Shown piece after piece: positions 29,367 through 41,800 of a stretch of 44,695 nt of DNA (positions are counted from its first letter, which is position 1; every line of letters begins with the position of its first letter). Below the pieces are notes generated by a model. The model had not been told where the DNA came from. It made no database searches and saw only the letters and a program-made list of their open reading frames with translations. The position numbers and the translations under genes were made by a program. The DNA is from Ectocarpus siliculosus (taxonomy: Eukaryota > Sar > Phaeophyceae > Ectocarpales > Ectocarpaceae). Location: contig FN648743.1 of NCBI GenBank assembly GCA_000310025.1, positions 10,843 through 55,537 on the forward strand, in the 5' to 3' direction.

Positions 29367-31686
29367 CACGCTAAAACAAACTGGCCACGAAAGGTCCGCA
29401 AGTCAATAAAAATCAACGACAGATATTCTTTGGAACGGGGTGTTTACTTGCCATGTCTATGACTCTGCAAGTTTCACAATTAATTTTGAAGCTTTTCTGA
29501 AGCTAATTGAAACAGTAGTGTGAAGGTTCGATATCCGTTCGGTGAGGAATCAATCGCAAATCATGACCCGTCCCCGAGTTTGAGCAGCTTCCGCCTCCTG
29601 GGGCCGGCAAGAGTCGGCCTTCACTGCTGTACCTTGTCTGTTTCGCCATGGGAATGGCCGGTTGATGAACAGCGAAAGAGGGTCCTGCGTGCTGCGTGCC
29701 ACCACCTTTTTTTTTTTGCGTTTGTTATTGTGATTTTCTTCCTGAGTGACCGTTGTTGTACACAACATGCGGCTGCTGCTGTACACATACGTACTTGCGG
29801 TTGCTGCAGTATATGCTCGGAATGAATGAATGTGCTGAAAAGAAAGGTCGTAAGGTTATCGTCTCTGTTGCTTTGGGCTGCACGCGTTGCTCGCGTAGGC
29901 GATGCGCGTCTCCTACTTTTTTCCAGTGTCGTTGTCGGCAGCACAGTTAGTTCAAGAGACAAACAACAACAGACGGTCCGCCTTTTTTTGTTTTGCTGCA
30001 TGCATGGGTGGTATGCATCGGCACGCGTGTTGCTTCCTTGCCTTGAGTCTGCTGCGTAGTCGTAATTTGAGCGATAAGTAAGGTAGATGGCAGCACAATC
30101 TTAGATACTACGTAGTGAGGTATGATAACCAACAGCTCGTTCGTGCAGCGGTGCGCATCTATGGCGGACGGCAAGCGTATTGCGATAATAGTTCGTCCGT
30201 GGTGCTATCGTGCTCTTTTTAGTTCTCACTTCCTACAACAAGATAGTCCACAGCTCGCACACGGCGACTGACTATATTTGTTTGTTGTTGTGCTTGTTTG
30301 CTGTTGCTGAGCCGACATCGGATATCGCCGTTCGATACACAACGTGACATCATGTGTGACAGCCTGCGGTGGGCCAGAGGGACGAGAGTGAGTGTCTTCT
30401 CGAGAGAGTCAATGCCTTCTCTTCTCGAGAGAGTCAATGCCTTGTCTTCTCTCCGCTCTCTTCTTTTTGTCTACCTCTCTTTCTCTCTCTCTCGCCTTTC
30501 GCCGGTAGGGTCCCAACAACATCGAACGTCAACCAACCGCAGTCGTTTCACTTTTTGCTTAGTAAAAGGCTACCCGTGCATCCGGCTGCTGCATGTGAAG
30601 CGATGGGCGTTATGCCAAGCAATGGACTTGGGCCCTACCTAATATTTGCTCCATATGTAGTGCTATGTGAGAGTTTCCAGCGGTCCGGAGCGAGCGGCGA
30701 CGGTGCTTTTCTTCTATGCGCTCTTTTGCCTCCTCCCTGAAGCCTGTCGCGTCTGGCTCGTTTGTTCTCGCTTCTTTCTTTCTTTTGTTTTTCATGCTTT
30801 GTTTTTTGGGGTCCCCCGGTTCCTGTGTGCTCATCGGGCGTCTTCTTGGTGTCTACCTTGATTGTTGCCCGCTGCAAAAATCGAAAGCTTCAGACAGGCA
30901 ACGCGACGATACTCGTCGAGATGCCATACACAATGAATTCATTGCTAATCTGTCTCAGACTCTTTTCTATGATGGAGATGGATTCGTTGTGTCATATTAA
31001 GAAGAATAAAAATAAAAAAACATCCTGTCGTTACTCTATCGATACCTCACACCCACCCCTACTCACGCCGACGCAGACACAGACAGGCAGACTGAGCTCC
31101 TTCGCCTGTGCTGTATCTGTTGTTCGTGCGTGCTGAAAAATGGTACATACAGCAGCAGCTTACAGCAGCAGGAGCTGCTTTTTGCTTGTTTGTACAGCTT
31201 TTCCTGCAGGGATGGCTCTTGTTGTGCGGCAAGTTGCATTGTTTGTTGTTGATGCGGACGAGAGGACGAGAGTGGTAGGCAAAAGCAGTACGTACCGTGT
31301 TAAAGGGACAGACAGAGTGCCTACCGTGTGTACAAGGGAAGACAGTGTGTATGTAGACGTTGCATTTCGTGTTTCCCGAGGATCGGATGTATGTGTTGCT
31401 TTTTATTGCGTACCCGCGTCCATCACGACCATTATTGCGTAGTGTGTCGGCTAATTAAGGTCCTTCCCGTTCGTGGTGTCAGCACACGCGCAACACGCGA
31501 CTAAAATAAAAATAAAAAGCTTGGGACTAGCAACGCCGACGATATTCGTCGGCTTGCTTTCAACAATGCTGTATTAGCAACTCTATTTTCAACTTCATGC
31601 CCATGCACACTTCACGCAGAGCTCTCTAAACGAGGAGGAAAAGAGCACACACAACGAGTACTTGCATCGTTTTCAATCCTCGCCCT

Positions 31687-32500
31687 TCACTTGCATGAGA
31701 CCACCCCTGTCAAGCCCACCATCCCCTCGTCCGTAAGCTTCCCGTACTTGGGCGGCACTCGAATGAACCGCGAGGCCTCCGGGTTGAAGTCCGGGGTCTC
31801 CGCGAACCGCAAGAACAGGTTGCGGATGCGCTGCCGGAGCGGCCGCAGGCTGGCCTCCCCCCGCCCCCGGCTCAACAGGTCCGCCTCCCTGTCGACCAGC
31901 TCCGCGATGTCCCGGGTCAGCCGGCAGTCGAACTCGCTGACGGTCCACTTTAGGTGCAAGAGGACGTCTAGGCGCTCTTCGACGCTCAGGAGTGGGGCCT
32001 CGAGGGCTTCGTACATGTCCTTGAGTCGATCGATCGGGCAGCGGTCGGGCGGCACGACGCGAAACGACGTTAGGCTACGAAAGCAGACGGTGAAATGATT
32101 AGACACGCTGTTACAGTAAATGGCATTTTTTTTTGTCGTTGAATCTTGCGTGCCACAGGCGGCGTACTGAGTGTTGTGAATAAGTGGCTCTCTTGTCGGC
32201 AACAAAGTACTAGCAAAGTAAAGGTTAGGGTCAGGTCGTACTCACGTGATCCGCTGGTGTCTCCCTTGTTTTCTCTGCATATTTCGTTTGATCCAACCCT
32301 TTCAACAAGGTGCATCTCCTATCTTGCCCAGGCACGCCAATGTTGGGACGCCATCCAGTAGTCACCGCAACCACAAGCCCTTTCAGGATTATTTCACCTT
32401 ACGGTTGACGCGATCAATGTCTCGACATGTGTTTGGGTGCAACACAACCACAGAAATTACCTGAAGGTCTCGTGCTCGGTTCGTCCAAGGCGTGTGGATC
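31687..32500 (-). CDS. 3' exons of an IQUB/FAP253-like ciliary protein gene (partial)
   Basis: Reading leftward, an exon at 32461-32500 emerges from the gap and encodes IHTPWTNRARDLQ. It ends at a gtaattt donor in phase 0. After a 441-bp intron the last exon (32019 down to 31687) begins DMYEALEAPLL and contains LKWTVSEFDCRLTRDIAEL, DREADLLSRGR and FLRFAETPDFNPEAS, then a TGA. This charged helical stretch resembles, from memory, the C-terminal region of IQUB (Chlamydomonas FAP253), an adaptor at the base of radial spoke 1 in motile flagella. I see only about 125 residues, and no IQ or ubiquitin-like domain is in view. The start of the last exon could also be the tag at 32075-32077. Without a homology search the family name is tentative. 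Confidence 0.6.
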
Positions 32501-33266
32501 NNNNNNNNNNNNNNNNNNNNNNNNNNNNNNNNNNNNNNNNNNNNNNNNNNNNNNNNNNNNNNNNNNNNNNNNNNNNNNNNNNNNNNNNNNNNNNNNNNNN
32601 NNNNNNNNNNNNNNNNNNNNNNNNNNNNNNNNNNNNNNNNNNNNNNNNNNNNNNNNNNNNNNNNNNNNNNNNNNNNNNNNNNNNNNNNNNNNNNNNNNNN
32701 NNNNNNNNNNNNNNNNNNNNNNNNNNNNNNNNNNNNNNNNNNNNNNNNNNNNNNNNNNNNNNNNNNNNNNNNNNNNNNNNNNNNNNNNNNNNNNNNNNNN
32801 NNNNNNNNNNNNNNNNNNNNNNNNNNNNNNNNNNNNNNNNNNNNNNNNNNNNNNNNNNNNNNNNNNNNNNNNNNNNNNNNNNNNNNNNNNNNNNNNNNNN
32901 NNNNNNNNNNNNNNNNNNNNNNNNNNNNNNNNNNNNNNNNNNNNNNNNNNNNNNNNNNNNNNNNNNNNNNNNNNNNNNNNNNNNNNNNNNNNNNNNNNNN
33001 NNNNNNNNNNNNNNNNNNNNNNNNNNNNNNNNNNNNNNNNNNNNNNNNNNNNNNNNNNNNNNNNNNNNNNNNNNNNNNNNNNNNNNNNNNNNNNNNNNNN
33101 NNNNNNNNNNNNNNNNNNNNNNNNNNNNNNNNNNNNNNNNNNNNNNNNNNNNNNNNNNNNNNNNNNNNNNNNNNNNNNNNNNNNNNNNNNNNNNNNNNNN
33201 NNNNNNNNNNNNNNNNNNNNNNNNNNNNNNNNNNNNNNNNNNNNNNNNNNNNNNNNNNNNNNNNNN
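32501..33266. other. Assembly gap (766 N)
   Basis: It hides the 5' part of the IQUB-like gene on the - strand and the 5' part of a + strand ORF whose tail emerges at 33267. Open frames computed across it are artefacts of N. Confidence 0.95.
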
Positions 33267-33337
33267 AGCGTATTAAACGCGAGAACAACTCCACTCCGCG
33301 GAAGCGCCGCCGCGTCAACGACGACGACGACGCCTAA
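33267..33337 (+). CDS. C-terminal tail of an unidentified ORF emerging from the gap
   Basis: Frame reading RIKRENNSTPRKRRRVNDDD and two more residues before TAA at 33335. PRKRRRV resembles a nuclear localisation signal and the tail is acidic, so this looks more like a true protein C terminus than chance. The identity is unknown. The two genes flanking or sharing the gap would diverge from it. Confidence 0.35.
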
Positions 33338-33800
33338 AGTGAGATGGTTTGTTTTTTTATTGAATGCTGTTGTTTTGTTTCCTGTGCTGTCCCTTTTTTG
33401 TTACATGCTTGTTTCCTGTGTGCTGTTTTTCCTCTTATTACTGGTTGCTTTTTGGTTGCATGCTATTGGTTATCTAATTTACCTTATGTCATCTATCTTT
33501 TGGTGCACCTCTTCCTGGTTTCCTTTATTTACTCGTTTTCCTCTCTTCTTATTTTATTTTGCTGTTGTTGCAGTTTTATGCCATCTTTTTTGTTTCCTGT
33601 GCTGTCCCTTTATTGTTGCATGCTTGTTTCCTGTTCTTACTTTATTTGTTACAGCCTCTACATCTCCCACAGGATCGTCGTCTTCCTTTTATTATTGCCT
33701 GCCTGCCCCTTTACCCTCGCTCATCGGTTCCCCTCCGTTTTTTCTCGCAATTTTTTCCGTGCCGTTCTTCTTCGTTCCCCTATAAACAGGCTTGAACAGT
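33338..33800. repeat. Pyrimidine-rich region with internal duplication
   Basis: Strongly T/C-rich on the + strand. The phrase gtttcctgtgctgtcccttt with a following cgt-free gcttgtttcctg part occurs near 33375-33420 and again near 33592-33635. The long + strand frames here encode only hydrophobic low-complexity peptides and are not reported as genes. Confidence 0.6.
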
Positions 33801-33985
33801 TTCGGCTCGACGCATCATGACCATCACTAGCTTCAGTCAGCCTGGAGAGTATCATTTCTCTTGTCGATATTTGTTTACGTCATGTATGAGCGAACGTGTT
33901 GGCGGTGTTTTCGTGGGTACGAATCGGTTGGTGTTTGGCTGTGGTGTCGTTGTGGACACGTAGTAGTAAGACATACATCTCTTTC

Positions 33986-34642
33986 GTACCGACAACGGAA
34001 TATTGCACGAGAATGTCTGTGTTGTTGTCGTTGTGCGCAAGTAGGAGAGGGGGGCGGTACGTAAAGGCAACAATTTGAATGAAAATTGCCAACGGTCACA
34101 GTCTCGGTATTAAATTGGTTTGGTGAGAGTCAATCGCACTCTTTCCTTTTGTAGTGGTAGTGTGTTGCAAAGAGATACAGAAACTTTTACAGCCACGCAT
34201 TATTGCACAAGAATGGCGAACATAATGAATGATCGGCATTATTCAAGAATGCTCGATTGATTCGGGCGAAATGGAACTCTCTCTACCGGCAACGGAGTAC
34301 TGCACGAGAATGTCTGTGTTGTCGTTGTGCGCAAGTAGGAGAGGGGGGCGGTACGCTTTGGTACCGACAACGGAATATTGCACGAGAATGTCTGTGTTGT
34401 CGTTGTGCGCAAGTAGGAGAGGGGGGCGGTACGTAGAGGCAACAAATTGAATGAAAATTTGAATGAAAAGAATGTCTGTGCTGTTGTCGTTGTGCGCAAG
34501 TAGGAGAGGGGGGCGGTACGTAAAGGCAACAATTTGAATGAAAATTGCCGACGGTCACAGTCTCGGTATTAAATTGGTTTGGTGAGAGTCAATCGCACTC
34601 TTTCCTTTTGTAGTAGTAGTAGTGTGTTGCAAAAAGATACAG
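33986..34642. repeat. Four-copy direct repeat cluster
   Basis: Copies at about 33986-34180, 34288-34352, 34360-34455 and 34470-34642 share gagaatgtctgtgttg and gtgcgcaagtaggagag with ggggggcggtacg. The first and last copies extend through cacagtctcggtattaaatt and agtcaatcgcactctttcc. The inner copies are truncated. A separate word (gaatgctcgattgattcg) flanks the cluster at 34247 and 34643. Confidence 0.85.
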
Positions 34643-34684
34643 GAATGCTCGATTGATTCGGGCGAAATGGAACTCTCTCTATCG

Positions 34685-34775
34685 TAGCACACGTTCCGAT
34701 TCCATCACGTCATGACAGATTGATTCAGACGAAATGGAACTCTAGCACACGTTCCGATTCCATCACTTCATGACA
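34685..34775. repeat. 33-bp direct repeat
   Basis: tagcacacgttccgattcca and the following tcac-tcatgaca occur at 34685-34717 and 34743-34775. Just downstream, gaacgaatcgcact and tttcggagtacac words are also doubled. Confidence 0.85.
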
Positions 34776-35100
34776 ACATTCGGCTGTTGGTTCGGACGAA
34801 TCGCACTCTTTCGGAGTACACGATAAAAGGTTCGAACGAATCGCACTAACTCTTTCGGAGTACACAATACAATTCGATCAACGTACACAGGACGATCGAT
34901 TGTGGTATCATGCGCCATGATGATGATGACAGAGGGAAGAGAAGACTGACGTTGGACAAGAAACACGCTGCTGCTGCTGTGGGTTCAACAAACATTCTGA
35001 AGGCAGCAAAATATGAACGAATCGCCTGTACACCCCGTCTGTACCGAACAACATGGTCACGACAGGACGACCGACCGCGTTTTGCTATATGTAAGTACGG

Positions 35101-35165
35101 ATGATGCAACACTTGACGCGGTCGATTCCCCCCATGGTCACAGGCTAACTTACCCTAGAAACGGT
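35101..35165. repeat. Dispersed repeat, copy 2
   Basis: Second copy of the element at 29310-29366. It lies about 390 bp before the first Helitron exon and could belong to the transposon's 5' non-coding part or to older flanking DNA. Confidence 0.7.
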
Positions 35166-35558
35166 GCACTCACTCTGGGCCCGTATAAACAACAAACGAG
35201 AATTACATCGAAGGGCACATGGCACGCGCATCCTCAAGTACAGGCAATCAGATTGTATACCGTATTGCTACTCTTCAGGAATAATAAAAACACATGCTCT
35301 GTTGTAACACTCTGTTGTAAGAAGCGGCTACCCACGGTGAAAAATGCTACGGTTCGGTTATATCTGCGGACCCGCTCTTCGTTATCCTCCCATCACTTCC
35401 TCACAGTCCCGTCAACTTCGCCCGGTTGGTCTACCCCTGTCCTCTCCGGTCACGAGGCACACCTGCTGACGTGACCCTTTCCTTTCGGTGTGCCAGTCAT
35501 GCTTTTGTCCTTTGTACGCATCGGTCTATTGCTGGCCTTGTCATCGTTCGTTGCAGCG

Positions 35559-35854
35559 ATGCCGTCGAAACAGTCCACTGCTGCTGTTGGCCGCAGCAGG
35601 GGCCGACGCCCGGTTCGTCCGTCAACTTCCAACCGCTCCTTCTTTGCCAGCGATGGACCTAGTGACGTTCAAAACCTTGATCTCTTAGCTCTTGGATCTG
35701 GCGGGTCTGGTAGACGTGCAACACCGACCTCTACGGGGCAGCGCCTTACTCGCGACAACCTGCGCGCGCAGCGGATGAATCGCATGGCGCTTGAACGAGA
35801 GGCAGCGACCCGCGCGCGCGCTCAAGCTCGAGCGGCGGCTGCCGCTACAACGAG
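35559..35854 (+). CDS. Helitron exon 1: basic N-terminal region
   Basis: It starts MPSKQSTAAVGRSRGRR and ends in an Arg/Ala-rich helix, leaving in phase 2 before gtgtgg. An in-frame ATG at 35490 would add 23 hydrophobic residues. I prefer 35559 because a nuclear transposase should not be secreted, and ttgcag just before it could be a 5'-UTR intron acceptor. Confidence 0.55.
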
Positions 35855-38800
35855 GTGTGGTGATTTTACACAACCATCGTCGTAGGTTTTTGTATTGGGG
35901 TTCAACAATTGACCATGACTACTTTAATACTACTTTTTGTATGCGATCTTACAATACAGTAAAATATCGCGCGCACGATGTTCTCGTCGAAGAATTCGTT
36001 AACTTTCAATAGGCAGATTACGTAGTGACCTCACCTCTTCTTCTAAATTGCGTTGCGATGTTGTATGTTGCTTAACAGCATCTTATCAGAGGGAGAGATC
36101 TAAGGGAATACTTCACGTGTGTTCTATTTGCGTATATTGTTTCTTGCTTAACAGACAACTTATCAAAGGGAGAGATCTAAGGGGATACTTCACGTGTGTG
36201 TGTCTACACTTCCTTACTGTTGGTTTTTTTTGCAAGGAGATACTACTGTTCGTTCTTCGGTGTTTTTGCAGGGACGCCCTCCTCAACAAAAAGAGAGAGT
36301 CAGTAGCAGCTCGGAAAAGGCTGACACCTGCCGCGAAAGCTGCCTACCAGAAGAGAGACCGCGACGCCAAAGCTGCAGCACGGAAGCGTATGACGCCGGA
36401 AGCCAACGCGGAAGAAAGACAAAAAAGTCGGGAAGCTAAAGCAGCAGCTACTCGGAGAATTCGGGGACCGCCACCTTTTGTACCTGTCGTCAAGACTCCT
36501 CCGGTGTTAGCATGCGACAGCCCGGAAGGGAGGATGGACGGTCACGACCGACCCCATATGCTCGACAACATCCACCATCCGTCTGTCCTGCATAAGTGCC
36601 TTTCAGACTTCACCAACCACATCGTCAACTCCGTGCGAAGGTACGTTGATGCACGTCGTTTCTTTGCGATCCCCCGCTTTTGTTCCGCTCTTGTTCGCGA
36701 CTATATATATTATTCGTCTTCAATCGTCTCAAATTTATTTAACCGTTGCACTTAATTCATGCGCGTCTTGTATTTCGGTCTGATTATTTCCGGATTGGAT
36801 TTGGAGGGGGGGTCCTTTTCTGAGCCAAAAAAATAATTTGCGTCCCAGAAGTAGAGCGTATTGTCCAGTTTTGATTGCAGACGGCCTGCAAGCGTGAACC
36901 GAGGTGTGGTTCGTTGTTGCCTTTTTTGGACGTTGCTTTTTTTTGCTACCGCTTGCTCCGAAAGATGTACAACGCATGCCACCAGAGAGAGGCCTTTCGC
37001 CGACGACATCCACAAACATGCCCTGTGCAGGCGACCCATAAACAGGACGCTCGGTGCCTTGTTGGTCGCACACGAGCCAAAACCGTGTACTGAAGCACAA
37101 GAACATGAATCTCTTTTTTCCCTTGAGAAAAAAAAAATGTGACTCAGCCTTCTTGCAAACGGATTTTATTAGTTTTCCGTCGTCCCCGATTGATTGAACC
37201 CCTTGCGTCATCTAATTCTGTATTAATCCTGTGTTCTCTATCCTCGCTCTGTTTTTAAGTACTTCGTGTGGCATCTGCGACCGGAACTGCAAAAGCATGG
37301 ATTGCAAGTTGGTCGCCGCCAAGGACTTGCCGCACAAGGACCTTCTCAAGGCAGATGACAAGCTTCTCGCATGCAGCGCCGTCCGTGGTACTTTCTTCAA
37401 CTACCCTGGCGACGATTCCGTTCCGAAACTTCTCGACGGGCTTGTTCTTGAGCGGTTGGGATTCGAGTCGACATCCCCCTACCGCATGCAGGTGAGATCA
37501 CTTCGTAAATGAGACCGTCGTGAAGGATCCGGACACTATCATTTCGGAGTCGTCGTCTACCTCAGTTGCCGGCTGATTTCGAACTACCTCAGTTTTCGGG
37601 TGATACGCCCCGTGCACCGCCCTCACCTCTACCTCAAACACTCCACTCACGCAAATCTGTTAGGTGTGTAAGGAATGCCTACAAAGCCTGTTGAAGAAAC
37701 GGATTCCGGAGGCGGCCCTTGCCAATGGTCTTTGGCTTGGCGACTTCCCCGAACACTTGCGATCCGCTACGTTCGTTGAAATGATAGCAGCAAGCCCAGT
37801 TCGGATTAGCGGCATGGTTCTTGCGCTGGACGAGTTGAAGACGGGGAGTGTGAGTGGTTCTGCCAAGAGTCAAATGCGCGGCACGTTCACGTTCTACATG
37901 CAAGACGCGTACGGTGTACAGTTGAGGCTTCCTGCCTGCGACACCGACATCGCAGGGTCGTTCACTTGCGCTCTTGTCGGGTGCAAGCCAAATCTTGCGC
38001 AGCTGCGGCGATTGCTTGGCGCACGACGCCAAATGGTGCAGGATTTACTGGACTTTCAGCTGGACAAAGACAACCGCTTAGTAGGTCAACACACCTTGGC
38101 TCGTGAAGCTCAGCTAGCACCGGAAAACCTTCATGGCTACAGCAACGACGGGTCTATCCCTAAAGCTGTGCTGGACGCCATTCTACCAATTAAGGACAGC
38201 GCCAAAGCCTACTCTAACGCGAGATCAACGCATGCCCATGGTAACCGCGAAGACGACCCGACACCGGACGGTGGGATAGAGAGCACGGATGACGGTCCGA
38301 CAGCCCCTTTCGTGATCGAAACCAACGCCGTCGTTGACACCGGCGATGACCTTGCGGTTGCCGGCGCATGCAAGCCAAACCGGCTAAGAGATCTTGGTCG
38401 CGCCATGCAAACTGCCTCTGGCAGTCCATCCCTGGCGCAAGCCGCTGCCGCACAAGCTGCCGTTCTAGCGGGAAGGCCTTCTCCACTTGGGAACCGACAA
38501 TGCTTTGGTGCTCACACACTCCGGGCGCATGGTTTCGGACTTCAAGAACGCCGGGCTGTTCGTGGGTGCGTACTTCGACCTATTCCCGCACGGTGTCGGA
38601 GGACATTTGGACAGGCGTTCGAGACCTCTCACCCTCAAGAAATGGGCGCAAATTCTTCTTCGACGGCGTGATGCACGGTTCAGAAAAAGCCGCACCTTTC
38701 TTTACTGCGTATGCGCGCTTATCTTTCGAAGGGAGGCGATAGAGAACGCCCGTTGGAAGTTGACCGGGAGAATTTCTCCGGCAGACTCTCGCACGCTGTC

Positions 38801-41800
38801 GGCAGTTACTCCGGAGGACCTCGCTGATGCTGCAGCAGCTATGGAAAACGGCCGTGGCAATGGTTCGGTCTTGTCTGACCGGGCCGGGATTGCGGCTCTG
38901 ATCAAAACCATGGAGTCAGTCCATGCCGGGGCGTCTTGGACCCCCCACAACAAGAGGTCTACACGGATGATTGCTATTTCGTACATTATGCAAATGGGCC
39001 AGCCTCTCATTTGGATGACGATCAACCCCGCCGACGTCAACAGCCCAATTGTTGTCAAAATGTGCGGGGTCGACATTGATGTGTCGAGCAAGCTCAAGGC
39101 AAACTTTCCGGACTACGTCGACAAGCTCAGATTGGTTGCGAACGACCCTGTCGCCTCGGCTGATTTCTTCCACAACACCATCGACGGCGTTTTGTCATGC
39201 TTGCTTCGCTTCGGTGCTTCTGACGGTGATGGAGGAATTCTCGGTCGGGTTAAAGGATACGTGGGGATGACGGAGGAACAAAAGCGACTCGTACTTCACT
39301 GTCACCTTCTCGTCTGGGTCTTCGGCTACAACGATTTCGCCAGCTTCCGAGACCTTATGGATAGGACTCCAGCGCGGTACACGGAACTTGCTCAGTACCT
39401 CGACAACATCATCTTCAACCAGGTGGCGACCCTTGCCGACATCACCCGCGTGATGCACGGCGGTGTAGAAGGTATTTCAACATTGCCTGTCGGCGACACG
39501 TGTCAAACGGACCCAAACCATCGTCATGCCAAGGAGTGCTTGCCGACCGCGCCGCCAACCAACTGTTTTCCGCGGGACGGGGAAGATCGGTGTCCTGTTC
39601 ACGACCAGGACTACGCCCGTCTCATGTATCTGGACCTTGCCGGGATCACGCCTGGAGCTAACCTGCACAAGTGTAACGCCACCTGCACAAAGTACAACCA
39701 TCTGAACTCCTGCAGGTGAGCCATGTCACGTGTTCCCATTGTCAACTTGTCTCCATCACACCTCGCGCTGACCTACATATGTGCAGGCCACCTGTACAAC
39801 CTTTTCAAACCATGAGGTCAGATATACATGTTGCATGCTTCCATTCTCAACTTGTCCCGCCTACAGTCGCACTTCTTTCCTACACGACACACTGCCAAGT
39901 ACCACTTGCTTCTTTCCTCCTCTGTCCGTGCAGGTTTGGCTATGGGGAAGAAGGGAAGCCACTTGTCGCTGAAACCGTCGTGAAACGGGGACGATGCGTT
40001 TTCGACACGAAGGGCAACATGATCATCGATGGAGTCGTGTATTCCGTTCACTCAACCGACGATGCCGCCGCCGCTGCATCCACTCCAGCCTTCCAGACAG
40101 CTTTTGATGAATCCATTGCAACACTCATCGGGGACGACGGACTGCCGGATCCGTTGTCCGATCGCTTCAGCGCCGATATTCGTCGTCTGCACAGCCACAT
40201 CAACAGCTTCAACCCTGTCATCCAATTTGCCATTCGGAGTAACATGGACCTCAAGGTTTTGCTCAGAGACAGCGACGCCAAAGGAATCCTCTTCTACATC
40301 TTAAACTACAGCACCAAAACTGAGCAAACCTTGGACGTTTTGCTGCCCCTTCTTGTGCCAGTAGTGGAACGGATCCGAGACGAGGCCGACAGAGTGGACG
40401 ACAAGGAACTTGCGGTGCGCCTTGTGCGATCTTGCCTCTGCAAACAGCTATCCAGTCTTAACATTGGCGGGCCGGCGGCTGCTAGCAAGGTACTCGACAT
40501 GCCGGACCACAAGATCTCCCACCACCCCGTGCCATGCCCAATGTCACCGTTGCTGACGTGGGCATGTTCAAGAGACGGCCCTTTGGATGGTGACACCAGC
40601 CGTCCAGACGATGGGAGCGACAGCGACACGGAAGACGCTATGGACAGTGATGTCATCATCACACCATTCAAAGGGAAGCTAACGGTGGCGCAACGTGCGT
40701 ACTTGCTGTACCGCAATCGTTGCCATCCTGATGACACCGGCCACGTACTTCACGGGATGTCTTACGTCTTTTGGCACAAGCTTGTCCGCGTAATACGGTA
40801 TGACCCGCTGGACAACAGACAACCGGACCTCGCGCAGTCTTCCGATGCGTCCGACACTGACTCCGACTGTGACACCGTGCAGCCGGGCGACCCCGTTAGC
40901 CCCTCCGGAAGACGTGCATCTGCCCGGACGGGGAGACCCCGCGCGTGTCGGTACGACTTCGTTGGAGAGTACAAGCACAAGTGGCAACAGGTCAGCTTAC
41001 AGCACGAGGCAGAACGCGTCGCATCTAACGCGTCGCATCTAGAGTACATCTATTAACTGCTGTAACCATCCCCTTATTTGTTGTACTAACTCGGGCGTGT
41101 TTCTCCTGCTGCAGGTTCTGCGGGAGAAACCGGCGATGGTCAACATCATGCGAGACATACCGCGCAAGGACACTCAACCCGTCGCGCACTGCCGTCTTCT
41201 GCTGTGCATGTACATTCCATTCTTTACTTTGGACGACCTTAAGACCACCGGTGAGAGTTGGACGGATGCCTTTACCCGTGTCGACACGTCAGACGCGTGG
41301 GACCCGCGTACGTATCCCTTGCGGCTTTTCGTTAAAGGGATGCTGGCTCAGAAGTTGGCCGCAGCAGAAGAGACCGCGAAGCGGGAAGCCCAAAATGCTT
41401 CTTTCACCGCGTCACCGGACAAACAGCAGGATAACAGCGATAAAGCCGAGGTCCACTTGTGTGACTACGGGGATGATGAGCCTGGACGAAGCGTTATCCC
41501 AACTTCTGCGCGTCGGTTGCAGACGGAATTTTTCGTAAACGATGCCTTGAGATCTTTCCTTGCGGCTGGTTTTAGCGGAGACGACTCCTTGCCGGAATCT
41601 GCATTTCCTTTGCTGAGCGGCCGGACACGCCAACAGACTATGGAAGACGCTTCGCATATCACCCTTGGCACCGACGTAGCGGCATCGACGCTATTTGTGG
41701 CACGGCAGGAGTCTTCGCTACAGCAAAAGTCGACTTCTTGCGCGGCGTCAATGGCCGACGACGCACAGCCTGTTTCATCACCGTCGTACTCTACCGGTAC

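Larger units (their letters stand above)
27815..31300. repeat. Diverged repeat units A-B-B'-A'
   Basis: Segment A (27815-27960) matches A' (31145-31300), sharing gcggacgagaggacgagag and gcagtacgtacc. Segment B (about 28070-29205) matches B' (about 29740-30835), sharing aaggttatcgtctctgt, the ctgcggtgggcca block, gtcccaacaacatcgaac and tttttggggtc. All are in the same orientation. B to B' is about 1.67 kb and A to A' about twice that, as in a decayed tandem array that lost its middle A. Long frames cross these segments but are not conserved between copies, so I see no gene. Confidence 0.75.

Noticed and set aside
27542-31442. Frames of 60-170 residues in the repeat region
   Set aside because: The reading frames are not maintained between the B and B' copies, so there is no sign of selection on protein.
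32389-33785. Long open frames of 280-450 residues on both strands across the large gap
   Set aside because: They consist mostly of N-encoded unknown residues. Only the short sequenced ends carry information.
33344-33820. A 158-residue hydrophobic frame resembling a membrane protein
   Set aside because: Hydrophobicity follows from the T/C-rich strand; two other frames here are equally open and hydrophobic, and the region has an internal duplication.
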